From the NCBI RefSeq assembly GCF_003934165.1, contig NZ_ML133508.1:486455-550454 (forward strand): a stretch of DNA of 64,000 nt. The letters are read 5' to 3'. Below the pieces are notes generated by a model. It was not told the origin of the DNA. It saw only the letters and a program-made list of their open reading frames with translations, and ran no database searches. Source of the stretch: Borborobacter arsenicus. GTDB lineage: Bacteria > Pseudomonadota > Alphaproteobacteria > Rhizobiales > Rhizobiaceae. The translations under genes and the position numbers were made by a program. This document shows, piece by piece, positions 9,349 through 18,383 of this stretch (position 1 is the first letter of the stretch; every line of letters begins with the position of its first letter).

Positions 9349-9862
9349 CCTCTTTCAGCAATAAAATCAGCCATTTGACATCTTTCGGCCTGCGTTGCTG
9401 CGGCATTTTATGCCGCAAACGCACACCCTGGGCCACATAAGACTGACGGGCCGGGATCACGCGCGCGACGGCGCCGGCAAGGCTCTCGTTAACTGTAACG
9501 TACTTGCTTTCATCGGTCGCCTGTGACCGGCTATCGACAGCTGCGCGGGGTGGCAAGGGAGGTATCGGGATGTCGCCTCCAATTTTTGTCGCCTGCTCCA
9601 CTTATGGGATATTTTCCCCGGGCCGGTCTATGCGCATGTTCAGAAGCTCCGCGTTGGCACTCTTGCCGGCCACCGCGCCGGACGAAACCGACGGGCGCGC
9701 AATGCGGCAGCCCAGGTTTCCGTGGTCTGGCCGACGCGCTCAGCAAGCTCGGCAACAAGACACTCAAGATACAGCACCGTCGTGGCACGGGCGATGAATG
9801 CCGTCGATCCACTGAATGAAATCAATTTGGAAAGTAACTTGACCCAGAGAGGAGACGAAGAA
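9349..9862. other. Gene-free stretch between tRNA-His and the arylsulfatase gene
   Basis: I see no convincing coding region here. The end holds the sulfatase ribosome site (AGAGAGGAGACGAAG). A minus-strand frame that reads through the tRNA is the usual tRNA-antisense artefact. Confidence 0.6.
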
Positions 9863-12226
9863 ATGTCGCTCAAGGAATATAAGACTGGTCAGAGTTTCCC
9901 TGGTGTAATTGGCAGAACATTCGACGTCTCGCAGCCGGCATGGCCGGCGCCGAATCGCGCGAAGGACGGCGCGCCGAATGTGCTGTTCATCGTGCTGGAT
10001 GATACCGGCTTTGGCCATCTTGGCTGCTACGGCAGTCCGATCAACACACCCAACATCGATGGGCTTGCAAAGGACGGGCTGCGCTACAACAACATGCACA
10101 CGACCGCCCTGTGCTCTCCCTCGCGCTCCTGCTTCATCACGGGGCGAAACCACCACTCGAACGGCATGTCGTGCATCACCGAAGGCTCGGTAGGCTATCC
10201 CGGCGGCAACGGCTACATTCCGTTCGAGAACGGTTTCCTTTCGGAAATCCTGCTACAACACGGCTATAATACATATTGCCTCGGCAAGTGGCACCTGACG
10301 CCGTCGGAGCAGACGTCCGCGGCCGGGCCGTATGACCGCTGGCCGCTGGGTCGGGGGTTCGAGCGCTATTACGGTTTCCTCGGCGGCGACACTCACCAGT
10401 ATTATCCGGAGCTCGTCCGCGACAACTCGCAGACCGAGGCGGAGAAGACGCCGGAAGAAGGCTATCATCTCACGTCGGACCTGGTGGACAGGGCCAAGGC
10501 CATGATCGCCGACGCCAAGCAGGTCGCGCCCAACAAGCCGTTCTTTTTGTATTTCGCGCCCGGCGCATGTCACGCGCCGCACCATGTGCCCAAGGAATGG
10601 GCGGACAAATATAGCGGCAAGTTCGACAAGGGCTGGGATGCCTATCGCAAACAGGTGTTCGAAAAGCAGAAGGAGCTTGGGATCATCGCGAAGGCAACCA
10701 AGCTCTCGCGCCATGATCCGGATGTGCAGGACTGGGACAGGCTGACCGCCGATGAGCGGAAGCTGTTTGCGCGCATGATGGAAGTGTTCGCCGGATTCCT
10801 CGAACACACCGACCATTACATCGGTGAACTAATCGCCTTCCTGAAAGAACTGGGCGAGTACGAGAACACGCTGATCATGTTGATCTCCGACAATGGCGCC
10901 AGCGCTGAGGGCGGACCGACCGGATCGGTCAACGAGAACAAGTTCTTCAACAACGTCCCCGACAATCTGCAGCAGAACCTCGCCGCCATCGACGATATCG
11001 GCGGTCCGAAATACTTCAACCATTATCCATGGGGCTGGACGCACGCGGGCAACACGCCATTCCGCCGCTGGAAGCGCGAGACCTATCGCGGCGGCGTTTC
11101 GGACCCGTTTATCGTCTGCTGGCCGAAGGGTATCAAGGCGAAGGGCGAGGTTCGCACGCAGTACTGCCACGCTATCGACATGGTGCCGACTGTGCTCGAT
11201 TGCCTCGGCATCGAAGCGCCGGTGCAGATCCGTGGTGTGACGCAGTCGCCCATCCAGGGCTTCAGCCTCAGGTCATCGTTCGACAACGCCAAGGCCGAGT
11301 CCCTGCACAAGACCCAATATTTCGAAATGTTCGGTCATCGTTCGCTCTATCATGAGGGCTGGCGCGCCGTCTGTCCGTGGCCGGGCACGTCTTTTAGCGA
11401 ATCAGGTCTGGGGTTCGGGGCGCCGATGGACGGCAAGAAGCTCACGGAACTCGATGCGAAGGGCTGGGAGCTTTACAATCTGAACGACGACTTTGCCGAG
11501 ACCGATAACCTCGCCGACAAGGAGCGTGACAGGCTGATCGCGATGGTCGGCTTGTGGTATGCGGAGGCAGGCAAATACAACGTCCTGCCTATCGACAGCC
11601 GTGGCACGCTGCGCTTGGCGGATCCGCGGCCACAGATTGCGGTCGATCGCAAAAAATACATCTTCTACCCCGGAACCCAGGTGATTCCAAGCAACGCCGC
11701 GCCGCGCCTCACAAACGTTCCGCATACGGTATCGGTCCACGCCAGTATCCCGAAAGGTGGTGCCGAGGGTGTGCTGTTCTGCATGGGAGGCAATGACGGG
11801 GGCTTTGTTTTCTATATCAATGGCGGCAAGCTGACCTATGGCTACAACTATGTGGCCGACCAGCGCTTCAAGATAGAGGCGAAAAACGGCGGCATTCCTG
11901 AAGGCGACCATGTCTTCACGTTCGAGTTCGCGCCAACCGGCAAGCCCGACATCCCAAAAGGCAAGGGAGTACCGGCGAACGTCAAGTTGTTCGTTGATGG
12001 CAAGGTTGTTGGCGAAGGCAACCTGCCGGTGACCATCCCGATTTCGCTGGGGCTGGGAGGCGGCCTTGTGATGGGGGCCGACACTGGTTCGCCCGTAATG
12101 CTGGCTGAGGATTACAAACCACCCTTCGCCTTCACAGGCAGTATCAAGCGGTCGCTGGTCGATATTTCGGGCGAGCCGATCGAGGACCTGGAAGCAAAAG
12201 TGCGCATGTACCTTGCGCGGCAGTGA
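9863..12226 (+). CDS. Arylsulfatase (formylglycine-dependent sulfatase)
   Basis: The ATG at 9863 has a strong GGAG ribosome site; in-frame upstream starts lack one. The 787-aa product has the N-terminal metal-binding pair VLDDTGFGHLGCYG (Asp46-Asp47) and the signature CSPSRS at residues 84-89, whose Cys is converted to formylglycine. Later metal and substrate residues include a SDNGAS motif. After the catalytic domain (to about residue 540) comes a long C-terminal beta-rich extension, as in roughly 780-aa bacterial arylsulfatases. It hydrolyses sulfate esters and would help sulfur scavenging. I see no signal peptide, so it is probably cytoplasmic. No formylglycine-generating enzyme or sulfate-uptake gene is adjacent. 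Confidence 0.92.
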   Translation: MSLKEYKTGQSFPGVIGRTFDVSQPAWPAPNRAKDGAPNVLFIVLDDTGFGHLGCYGSPINTPNIDGLAKDGLRYNNMHTTALCSPSRSCFITGRNHHSNGMSCITEGSVGYPGGNGYIPFENGFLSEILLQHGYNTYCLGKWHLTPSEQTSAAGPYDRWPLGRGFERYYGFLGGDTHQYYPELVRDNSQTEAEKTPEEGYHLTSDLVDRAKAMIADAKQVAPNKPFFLYFAPGACHAPHHVPKEWADKYSGKFDKGWDAYRKQVFEKQKELGIIAKATKLSRHDPDVQDWDRLTADERKLFARMMEVFAGFLEHTDHYIGELIAFLKELGEYENTLIMLISDNGASAEGGPTGSVNENKFFNNVPDNLQQNLAAIDDIGGPKYFNHYPWGWTHAGNTPFRRWKRETYRGGVSDPFIVCWPKGIKAKGEVRTQYCHAIDMVPTVLDCLGIEAPVQIRGVTQSPIQGFSLRSSFDNAKAESLHKTQYFEMFGHRSLYHEGWRAVCPWPGTSFSESGLGFGAPMDGKKLTELDAKGWELYNLNDDFAETDNLADKERDRLIAMVGLWYAEAGKYNVLPIDSRGTLRLADPRPQIAVDRKKYIFYPGTQVIPSNAAPRLTNVPHTVSVHASIPKGGAEGVLFCMGGNDGGFVFYINGGKLTYGYNYVADQRFKIEAKNGGIPEGDHVFTFEFAPTGKPDIPKGKGVPANVKLFVDGKVVGEGNLPVTIPISLGLGGGLVMGADTGSPVMLAEDYKPPFAFTGSIKRSLVDISGEPIEDLEAKVRMYLARQ

Positions 12227-12304
12227 ATCGCTCTGGAGTTCTTCCGCAAAGGGAAACGCCAGGGGAGGGTCGAGAGAAAACGACCGAGGATTTACCCGCA
12301 ACTG

Positions 12305-12327
12305 GGCGGCTCTGCGCCAGCCGCCCA
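12305..12327. terminator. GC-rich hairpin after the arylsulfatase gene
   Basis: Arms gggcggct and agccgccc form a strong stem between the plus-strand sulfatase gene and the convergent minus-strand small membrane-protein gene. There is no T-run, so termination is uncertain. Confidence 0.4.
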
Positions 12328-12355
12328 GGCCTGCCTCACAAGCTGAAGGCGGTTG

Positions 12356-12622
12356 CTATGTGTCGTTCTTTCGCTGGCGTACCAGAAGCGACCAGGTGAC
12401 GAGCGAGAGGAAATAAAGCGCCAGTCCGCCCAGCGGCATGAACATGAAGGCCGGCACCATGGCGCACGACTTGGCATCGGAACAAGGGATCATGCCGATA
12501 CCGACCAGGATGGAGCCGATCATATAGGCGACGGCCAGGCTGCCGACGAAGAGCCCGAATATTGACGCAGCACGCAGCAGCGAAATGAACAGATATTTTG
12601 CACCTGCGGAAAGTCCCGGCAT
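12356..12622 (-). CDS. Small membrane protein of unknown function (88 aa)
   Basis: Begins at an ATG with a near-perfect GAGGAGG ribosome site. The 88-aa product has two hydrophobic helices (about residues 14-40 and 55-80), separated by a loop with two cysteines (IPCSDAKSCAM) likely to lie on the periplasmic side and able to form a disulfide. The tail is basic (RQRKN), fitting a cytoplasmic end. I do not recognise the family. It is convergent with the sulfatase gene and stands alone. Confidence 0.65.
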   Translation of the reverse strand: MPGLSAGAKYLFISLLRAASIFGLFVGSLAVAYMIGSILVGIGMIPCSDAKSCAMVPAFMFMPLGGLALYFLSLVTWSLLVRQRKNDT

Positions 12623-12626
12623 CGCA

Positions 12627-12946
12627 CGCCTCCTCGAATCGCCGCCCGCTGCATTTTATAGCGATTCGTGTTCAGAGGGGGCGTCCTGACGGGACTTCCT
12701 CTCCTTGGACCGGAAGAAGGAGGACCGCCGCAACGCTGACGCCTTCACCCCCGCTTGCAGGGAGAGGGTAGGGGTGAGGGGCCGGTTCAGGTGTCCGCAG
12801 GATGTGGGCCCTTTGGCTGGGTACAGCGTCCGTAAGAGCGCGACCGCCGCACCTGACTGCAATCGCCCGGCCCGGCTCGTGCGTGAGGAACCTTGTCGTT
12901 GGGGCCCTTTGGTGGTTAGCTATCGGATGCAGATAGGGGGTTAAAA
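12627..12946. other. Intergenic stretch with one repeat copy, no gene seen
   Basis: It holds a copy of the agagggta(a)ggggtgaggg repeat family (12741-12782, similar to 36799-36920). The rest shows no supported coding frame. Its right end carries the ribosome site (agggggtt) of the zinc-ribbon gene. Confidence 0.5.
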
Positions 12947-13186
12947 ATGGCAAAGCACCCTGTAATCAGCTGCCCGATTTGTGAGAGGCGGGCAAGGCAG
13001 ACAAGAGCCTATGACGGTTATCTCGATATCCATTGCTCGCATTGCGGCCATTTCCAGATATCGGAGACCTTTCGCGAACTCGTCTCCACGCATTCTCTGG
13101 ATGCAAGGCAGCGGGCGCTGGAAGGAGCGGTAACCAGAGCACGCTACGGCTTTCTTCCACTCGTCACCAGTTACGACTTGCCATAG
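12947..13186 (+). CDS. Small zinc-ribbon-like protein of unknown function (79 aa)
   Basis: This 79-aa protein carries two Cys pairs, CPIC (residue 9) and CSHCGH (residue 30), spaced like a minimal zinc ribbon. A mostly helical C-terminal part rich in Arg follows. A GGGGG ribosome site lies about eight bases before the ATG. The ribbon suggests binding to nucleic acid or a protein partner, but nothing more can be said. It stands alone, with repeats on both sides. Confidence 0.6.
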   Translation: MAKHPVISCPICERRARQTRAYDGYLDIHCSHCGHFQISETFRELVSTHSLDARQRALEGAVTRARYGFLPLVTSYDLP

Positions 13187-13224
13187 CACTTTCAATAACC
13201 GGCATACCGGGCCCCGTGCGAGCC

Positions 13225-13364
13225 GACAATCAGCTCGCCGAGGGACAACCCCTTGCCCCTTGCCTCGACGAGCCTCTTGCCCCTGATCAAGATCAGGACC
13301 TGACAATCAGCTCGCCGAGGGACAACCCCTTGCCCCTTACCTCGACGAGCCTCATGCCCCTGAT
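13225..13364. repeat. Tandem direct repeat, 63-bp units at 77-bp period
   Basis: A unit at 13225-13287 (starting gacaatcagctcgccgaggg) recurs at 13302-13364 with two differences. Each unit contains shorter repeated words (gccccttg, cctcgacgagcctc). The 77-bp duplication lies between the zinc-ribbon gene and the tiny membrane ORFs. No coding frame runs through it convincingly. Confidence 0.8.
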
Positions 13365-13503
13365 GCCCGTTACGGCATCAAGGCCGGCGGTTTGCCGGCA
13401 CTCTCCACAATGCAAGGGCCGTGCCAGAAAAATCCGTCCCGAAATCGGGCAGATTCACGTCTCGGTCGTGCAAGCCTGTCCGGAGTTGGCACGAAGATGA
13501 AAC

Positions 13504-13532
13504 AGCCGCCTGACCCGAAATGAGCCGGCGGC
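13504..13532 (-). terminator. Hairpin downstream of the 39-aa membrane ORF
   Basis: Arms agccgcc and ggcggct; on the minus strand the stem is followed by tttcatctt. It lies about 50 bp past the stop of the small ORF at 13585, supporting a short independent transcript. Confidence 0.4.
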
Positions 13533-13584
13533 TGGCAGAGTGACGGAAGTGCGTCGTCCGACGACGCTGGGAGGACCGGCAGGT

Positions 13585-13704
13585 TCAGTAGTTTGTGCGT
13601 GCGGCGTGGTACCAGATCGCAATATCCACCCCGGCAATGGCCAACACGAAAAGCCACTGCACCCAGGCCGTTTGCGCGATCAACTTTGCTCTTTCGCCGA
13701 TCAT
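13585..13704 (-). CDS. Tiny single-helix membrane protein (39 aa)
   Basis: The ATG at 13704 has a GGAGGG ribosome site very close upstream. The product has a charged N-terminus (MIGERAKLIAQ), one hydrophobic helix (about residues 13-32, AWVQWLFVLAIAGVDIAIWY) and a short polar tail ending NY. The acidic residue inside the helix is unusual. A hairpin follows the stop. A second tiny membrane ORF of the same layout lies about 190 bp upstream on the same strand. Function unknown; size and context are the only evidence that it is real. Confidence 0.5.
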   Translation of the reverse strand: MIGERAKLIAQTAWVQWLFVLAIAGVDIAIWYHAARTNY

Positions 13705-13889
13705 TTTCCCTCCGGTCCCGTCTGGATCAGATTGAAACCTGCGCAGCTTTTTCCTGATCGACCCGATCCGCGCGGGCAGCCGATATGCAAGAGATCGGGG
13801 AGTTGAGAAGTCTCATGTGAGGGACCGCGACAGTCTTTGGGCTTATGGCCTTGGACATGCACTGGCGCCTCCCCGATTTTCCTGCGTTC

Positions 13890-13988
13890 TCAATAGAACA
13901 CTGTCCACCACAAGAGGATGACAATGCCGGCGCAAAAGAGAATGCCCTCGACCAGGTTTCTGATGCCAGAGGCCTGATACCAGTCCAT
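13890..13988 (-). CDS. Tiny single-helix membrane protein (32 aa)
   Basis: A minus-strand ORF of 32 codons starts MDWYQASGIRNLVEG, then has one hydrophobic segment (about residues 16-31) ending in WWTVFY. No clear ribosome site is visible, so support is weaker than for the neighbouring 39-aa ORF. The two share Trp/Tyr-rich ends and one helix, and may be related small membrane proteins. Confidence 0.38.
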   Translation of the reverse strand: MDWYQASGIRNLVEGILFCAGIVILLWWTVFY

Positions 13989-14158
13989 GAGAAAATCCGT
14001 TTTCGCCCGGCCGCTTGCCTCGTCCGTTTGCCGAACTGGGTTAGGCTGCCTGTCGTTTTCGATTGGTGCGCTGATCTATAGGTGATCGGTCGTGCGTCGC
14101 AACCCCCCGAATGGGGGGTAAACCGGCTTCCGGCTACGCCTGATGCACCGCGGAGAGG

Positions 14159-15727
14159 TCAAAACAGGCTGCCTTGCGCTCCGGGGTCCTTGGGGCGTGA
14201 GGCGGGTCTTGGCTGCGGCTTTGGTGGCCGTGCGCCGCCTTCGTGCGCAGTCACGCCCACCTTGCCATCGGCAAAGGTCAGCGAAAGGGCCGCATCCGGC
14301 ACCACTTCGCCGGCGCGTTTCACCAATGCGCCGGCCTCGTCCGTCACCAGCACGAAGCCGCGCTCCAGCACCGATTGATGCGACAATGTCGTCAGCAGCC
14401 GGTCGGCTTGCGTCAATCGAAAGCGCATCCTTTGCAGGCGTATCGTGGCGGCATGGTCCAGGCGCCGCTGCAGGCCGGTCATCGCCTCGCGGAAGCCCGC
14501 ATGGCGGCGGGTCAGCGGTTCGGGCGATATCCGTGCTTGTACCATTTCCAGCCGGCGGCGCTTGTCGCGCAGATCGGCGTCGATGCATCTGGGCAGTTGG
14601 GCCGCCACCCGGTCAAGATGGCGGCGCGCTTCGGCCGCGCGCCGCGCCAGCATGGAAATTGTCAGCCGTGCTCCGCTCAGCCGCGCCCGCTTGCGTTCGG
14701 TGCTGACTTCGAGTGCGCGCGAAAGGCGGCTGGTCGCCTCGTCGAATCGGCGGCGCGGCAATGCCAGCAACTGATCGGGCAAGGGCAGGGCGCGGGCGGC
14801 CGCCCGCAGTGCCTGCCGCTTGCGGTCGAAATTGCGTGTTGTGCAAGCGGCAAGCCGCGCCGCCAGGCTGGCAAGGTTCGCTTCCAGCTCCGCCTTCACC
14901 GGCACCGCCAACTCGGCTGCACCCGTCGGCGTCGGCGCACGCATGTCGGCGACGAGATCGATCAGCGTCCAGTCGGTCTCATGCCCGACAGCCGAAATCA
15001 CCGGGATGTCCGAAGCTGCTACTGCGCGCGCCAAGGCTTCGTCATTGAAGCCCCAGAGGTCTTCCAGGCTGCCGCCGCCGCGTGCCACGATCAACAGGTC
15101 CGGCCGCCTGATCGGTCCGTCCGGCGGCAGCGCGTTGAAGCCCTGCACGGCTGCCGTCACTTCCGCACCGCAGGTCTCGCCCTGCACCCTGACCGGCCAC
15201 ACCACCACATGCAGCGGAAAGCGGTCGGTGATGCGGTGGAGGATATCGCGGATCACCGCGCCGGTGGGCGAAGTCACCACGCCGATCACCTTTGGCAGGA
15301 AGGGCAGCGGCCGCTTGCGCTCGGTCTCGAACAACCCTTCGGCTGCCAGCTTTCGCTTGCGCTCTTCCAGAAGCGCCATCAGCGCCCCGGCACCCGCCGG
15401 CTCCAGATTGTCGATGACGATCTGGTATTTGGACGAGCCGGGATAGGTCGTCAGCCTGCCGGTGGCGATCACCTCCATCCCTTCCTCGGGGCGGAATTTC
15501 AGCCGGCTCATCGTGCCCTTCCACACCACGGCCTCCAGCCGGGCACGGTCGTCCTTCAGGCTGAAATAGGCATGGCCGGAGGAATGCGGGCCGCGATAGC
15601 CGGAGATTTCGCCACGCACGCGCACATTGCCGAAGGCGTCCTCGACGGTACGCTTCAGCGCGCCGGAAATCTCGCTCACCGTATATTCGGCGGCGTTGGT
15701 CTTCGATTCGCTCAAGAGATCGCTCAT
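14159..15727 (-). CDS. xseA: Exodeoxyribonuclease VII large subunit
   Basis: The 522-aa product has the N-terminal OB-fold ([20 protein letters not shown], about residues 15-110). The central catalytic domain (about 125-345) has the family motifs [29 protein letters not shown] and [18 protein letters not shown] long coiled-coil region and a short tail follow. With the small subunit XseB (not in this window) it degrades single-stranded DNA to short oligonucleotides in repair. The C-terminal part is rich in Arg as usual. The gene stands alone. A palindrome (14102-14119, ccccccgaatgggggg) lies just past the stop. Confidence 0.96.
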   Translation of the reverse strand: MSDLLSESKTNAAEYTVSEISGALKRTVEDAFGNVRVRGEISGYRGPHSSGHAYFSLKDDRARLEAVVWKGTMSRLKFRPEEGMEVIATGRLTTYPGSSKYQIVIDNLEPAGAGALMALLEERKRKLAAEGLFETERKRPLPFLPKVIGVVTSPTGAVIRDILHRITDRFPLHVVVWPVRVQGETCGAEVTAAVQGFNALPPDGPIRRPDLLIVARGGGSLEDLWGFNDEALARAVAASDIPVISAVGHETDWTLIDLVADMRAPTPTGAAELAVPVKAELEANLASLAARLAACTTRNFDRKRQALRAAARALPLPDQLLALPRRRFDEATSRLSRALEVSTERKRARLSGARLTISMLARRAAEARRHLDRVAAQLPRCIDADLRDKRRRLEMVQARISPEPLTRRHAGFREAMTGLQRRLDHAATIRLQRMRFRLTQADRLLTTLSHQSVLERGFVLVTDEAGALVKRAGEVVPDAALSLTFADGKVGVTAHEGGARPPKPQPRPASRPKDPGAQGSLF

Positions 15728-15809
15728 GGCGCGATTGGCACCCTTCCGCCCTGCCGGGTCAAGGGGCGGCTATGCACGCAATCGGCATTTGTACCGGCCT
15801 TGTCGACCG

Positions 15810-16772
15810 TCACCAGCCCGGCATCAGGTTTGCAGGCTTGTGCCGCCTGCCGCGCATCGCCGACAGTGCTGCCAGATCGAAGGCCGGGGCCTCTTCGGCG
15901 CTAGGCACCGAGATATTGTCCAGGCTTTCGGCGATGTGCCGGGCCAGCGCTTCGACGATTTCGCTATTGGCGGTGTGGCCGCGCATGATGCCGATCTTGC
16001 AGTCCGGCAGAAGCCCGAAGCCGTCGCTTTCGCCCAGCACCCGCATGCCCGGCCGCAGCGCGCATTCCGGCAGCACTGAAAGCGCCAGGCCGGAAAGCAC
16101 GGCCGCCGCAATCACGGTTGCAGAAAAGCTGGTGAACAGCACGCGATAGTCGCGGTGCATCCGGTCGAGCACGTCGCAGGCCGAGCGCCGCCACACGCAA
16201 TTCGGCCGGCCGAAGGCCATCGGCAATATTTCGCGCTCATGGGTCGCGTGGTTTGCGGAAGTCACCCACAGCAGCGGCTCGCGCCGCACCACTTCGGATT
16301 GCCGCGCATCATTATGGGTCACCAGCGCCAGGTCGAGATTGCCGCGCTTGATATGCTCCACCAGCCCTGGCGTCGGCTCGCAGATCACGGTCAGTTCGAC
16401 GCGCGGATTGGAGCGGGCAAACCGCGCCATGATCTCTGGCAGGAAGCGGTCGGCATAGTCGTCCGGCGTGCCGATGCGGATCTGGCCTTCAAGGCTGCGA
16501 TCGTCGAAGGCGGCCAGCGTTTCACGGTTGAGATGCAGCAGGCGCCTGGCATAGGAAAGCAGCCTTTCGCCCTCCTCGGTCAGCCGGTTGCTGCGGCCGT
16601 CCTTTTCGAAGAGCGACTTGCCGATCCGCTCCTCCAGCCGGCGCATCTGCATGGAAACGGCCGACTGCGTGCGATGCACCTCGTCGGCGGCCCGCGTGAA
16701 GCTGCCGGTGTCGCAGATCATGACGAAGGTCTGCAGTTGATCGAGATCGAGTGGTGCAGCCATAAGTGTCAT
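15810..16772 (-). CDS. LysR-family regulator, VtlR/LsrB-like
   Basis: The 320-aa protein has an N-terminal winged HTH (LDLDQLQTFVMICDTGSFTRAADEV, residues 8-32) with the recognition segment TQSAVSMQMRRLEERIGK, then a LysR substrate domain. The start could be 16772 or 16763. The HTH resembles the VtlR/LsrB group of Rhizobiales, which in Brucella activates small DUF1127 genes and an AbcR-type sRNA. Here a DUF1127 gene is divergently encoded 173 bp away, supporting the assignment and a shared control region. Membership of that group is inference from similarity and neighbourhood. Confidence 0.75.
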   Translation of the reverse strand: MTLMAAPLDLDQLQTFVMICDTGSFTRAADEVHRTQSAVSMQMRRLEERIGKSLFEKDGRSNRLTEEGERLLSYARRLLHLNRETLAAFDDRSLEGQIRIGTPDDYADRFLPEIMARFARSNPRVELTVICEPTPGLVEHIKRGNLDLALVTHNDARQSEVVRREPLLWVTSANHATHEREILPMAFGRPNCVWRRSACDVLDRMHRDYRVLFTSFSATVIAAAVLSGLALSVLPECALRPGMRVLGESDGFGLLPDCKIGIMRGHTANSEIVEALARHIAESLDNISVPSAEEAPAFDLAALSAMRGRRHKPANLMPGW

Positions 16773-16945
16773 CCATCATAAATCCTGATGCTAAAGATTA
16801 AAAACATTCGTTGGATTAATCAATAAGTCGCTGCCATATTCGCAAGCGTCCACACAGGATCGACGTTGATTTGCCGCCAGGCCGCATTCCCGATGCGACA
16901 TGACGCCAGCGCCATCCGCCTGCGTGGCTTTTGAGGAGAACGGCC
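16773..16945. promoter_or_regulatory. Divergent control region between the LysR gene and the DUF1127 gene
   Basis: It contains the palindrome gattaatc (16814-16821) inside ttggattaatcaa, a shape compatible with a LysR T-N11-A box. A strong ribosome site GAGGAG (16933-16938) serves the DUF1127 gene. Confidence 0.4.
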
Positions 16946-17239
16946 ATGACCATATGCGATGAAGCCCATGAAACGATGCGCATCGAGACGCGTCCGGCAT
17001 TCGCGGCGCGCGTCATTGGTGCTCTGTCCAACCTCTACCGCACGTGGAAAAATCGCCGCCAATTCTATCGGCTTGGTGAAATGTCGGATGCCGAGCTTGC
17101 CGATATAGGCCTGGTGCGCTCCGACCTTCATTTCGTCGTCGATCTGCCTTTTGGCGTCGATCCGACCACGCATCTGAATTCTATCGTGCGAGCCCGCACC
17201 GAGCTTTCCGTAGAGGATATGGCGCGCCGGGCCCACTGA
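16946..17239 (+). CDS. DUF1127 small protein
   Basis: The ATG at 16946 is eight bases behind a GAGGAG ribosome site; an upstream TTG overlaps that site and is rejected. The 97-aa product carries the Arg-rich DUF1127 motif in its middle (WKNRRQFYRLGEMSDAELAD, then IGLVRSDL), and is longer than minimal 47-aa members. Such proteins bind RNA in some alphaproteobacteria and affect RNA turnover and phosphate/carbon physiology. The divergent LysR gene is the likely activator. A good terminator follows. Confidence 0.85.
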   Translation: MTICDEAHETMRIETRPAFAARVIGALSNLYRTWKNRRQFYRLGEMSDAELADIGLVRSDLHFVVDLPFGVDPTTHLNSIVRARTELSVEDMARRAH

Positions 17240-17299
17240 TTTCGTTTCTGCAGGCTCCCACACTCCCACCGGTTATCCCCCCGGCTTAGCCTGCACACT

Positions 17300-17330
17300 G
17301 CCCGGTCCGCGAGGACCGGGCATTTTTATT
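17300..17330 (+). terminator. Rho-independent terminator of the DUF1127 gene
   Basis: Perfect 9-bp stem gcccggtcc (17300-17308) / ggaccgggc (17313-17321) with loop gcga, then atttttattt. It may also serve the convergent DUF937 gene. Confidence 0.88.
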
Positions 17331-17340
17331 TGGCGGCTGG

Positions 17341-18213
17341 CTACCGGTGTCGGTCCATGCCCCGGGTGAACTGCTCGAAGATCGACTCCACGCTCTTCTG
17401 GTAGTCGTCGCGCTGCTTGGCTCCGGTCTCGAACATCTTGCCGAAGAGATCGTCATAGGGGTTCTGGGGCCGGCCGGCCGGCCCCGTGTCCGCCTGCGGC
17501 TCCGGTTGCCTCTGGCCTTGGCCACCGCCCAGCATCTCCTCGAATATCTTGCCGAGCGGATTGTCGCCATAAGGGCTTTGCGCCTGCTCCTGCGTGCGCC
17601 CACGCGGCTGCGGGGCCGGTTGCGCTTCGCCGCCGAACATGCCCTCGAGAATCCGGCCGAGCGGATTGTCCATCGGGTTCGGTGATTGCGGCTGCCCGCC
17701 GCCGGTGCCCATTCCTCCGCCCTGCCGCATCATCTGCTCGATGATCTCGCCGAGCGGATTGCTGCCGCTGCCGAAGCCGCCGGCCTGCAACTGGCTGTTC
17801 GATTGCTTGGCCAGCCCGCCCATGATCATCGAGGCGATCACCGGCAGCATCTGCTTCAGCACCTCCTGGCCAATTCCGGTCGCCTGCGCCGCCTGGTCGG
17901 CGACGGCGCGCGACAGATCTTTCGAGCCGAACAGATGGCCCAATATGCCGTTGCCCTCCTTGATGCCTGAGGGCGAGAAGGCATTGGCCGGGTTGTCGAA
18001 ATATTTGGCGTGCTGGCCGCTGGCCATCGCCGTCATGAAGGCGCCGATGCCATAGGGGTCGGCCGTGTTCTGCTTCAGCCCTTGCGAAAAGGCGGGAAGC
18101 AGCGCCTCCACGGCCGCCTGCGCCTGCTGCTGCGACAGGCCGAACTGGCGCGCCAGCGCCTCCATGCCATTGCCTTGCTGCGCATTTGCCAGCATGTCGA
18201 ACAAGGGAAGCAT
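17341..18213 (-). CDS. DUF937 family protein
   Basis: The 290-aa protein starts at an ATG with a GAGGAG ribosome site. Residues 1-150 form a helical DUF937 domain (LARQFGLSQQQAQAAVEALLPAF; MIMGGLAKQSN). The C-terminal half is low-complexity, Gly/Gln/Pro-rich with repeats of the pattern NPLG-I-E-M (four to five copies), probably flexible. Function of the family is unknown. There is no signal peptide or membrane helix. It stands alone between the DUF1127 terminator and gshA. Confidence 0.82.
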   Translation of the reverse strand: MLPLFDMLANAQQGNGMEALARQFGLSQQQAQAAVEALLPAFSQGLKQNTADPYGIGAFMTAMASGQHAKYFDNPANAFSPSGIKEGNGILGHLFGSKDLSRAVADQAAQATGIGQEVLKQMLPVIASMIMGGLAKQSNSQLQAGGFGSGSNPLGEIIEQMMRQGGGMGTGGGQPQSPNPMDNPLGRILEGMFGGEAQPAPQPRGRTQEQAQSPYGDNPLGKIFEEMLGGGQGQRQPEPQADTGPAGRPQNPYDDLFGKMFETGAKQRDDYQKSVESIFEQFTRGMDRHR

Positions 18214-18383
18214 CTCGGATCTCCTCGGAACATCACGCCGAAGAGCAGCCTAACCCAATCGCTCCGACCCGCCTACCGCAATATTGGAGCATCGGACCGA
18301 AAGGTGGTCACCGGCTTTCGGGTAAATCCGATGCTTGAACAAAGATAGATCGCGACCATGCGTCCGATAGGATGCACTGCGAT

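Noticed and set aside
9251..9601. Minus-strand 116-codon frame across the tRNA-His gene
   Set aside because: It contains the well-known tRNA-antisense peptide (LAGLEPATSGSTIRRSNQLS), an annotation artefact; the tRNA itself folds perfectly.
14243..15904. Plus-strand 553-codon frame opposite xseA
   Set aside because: Antisense shadow of xseA; xseA has full family motifs.
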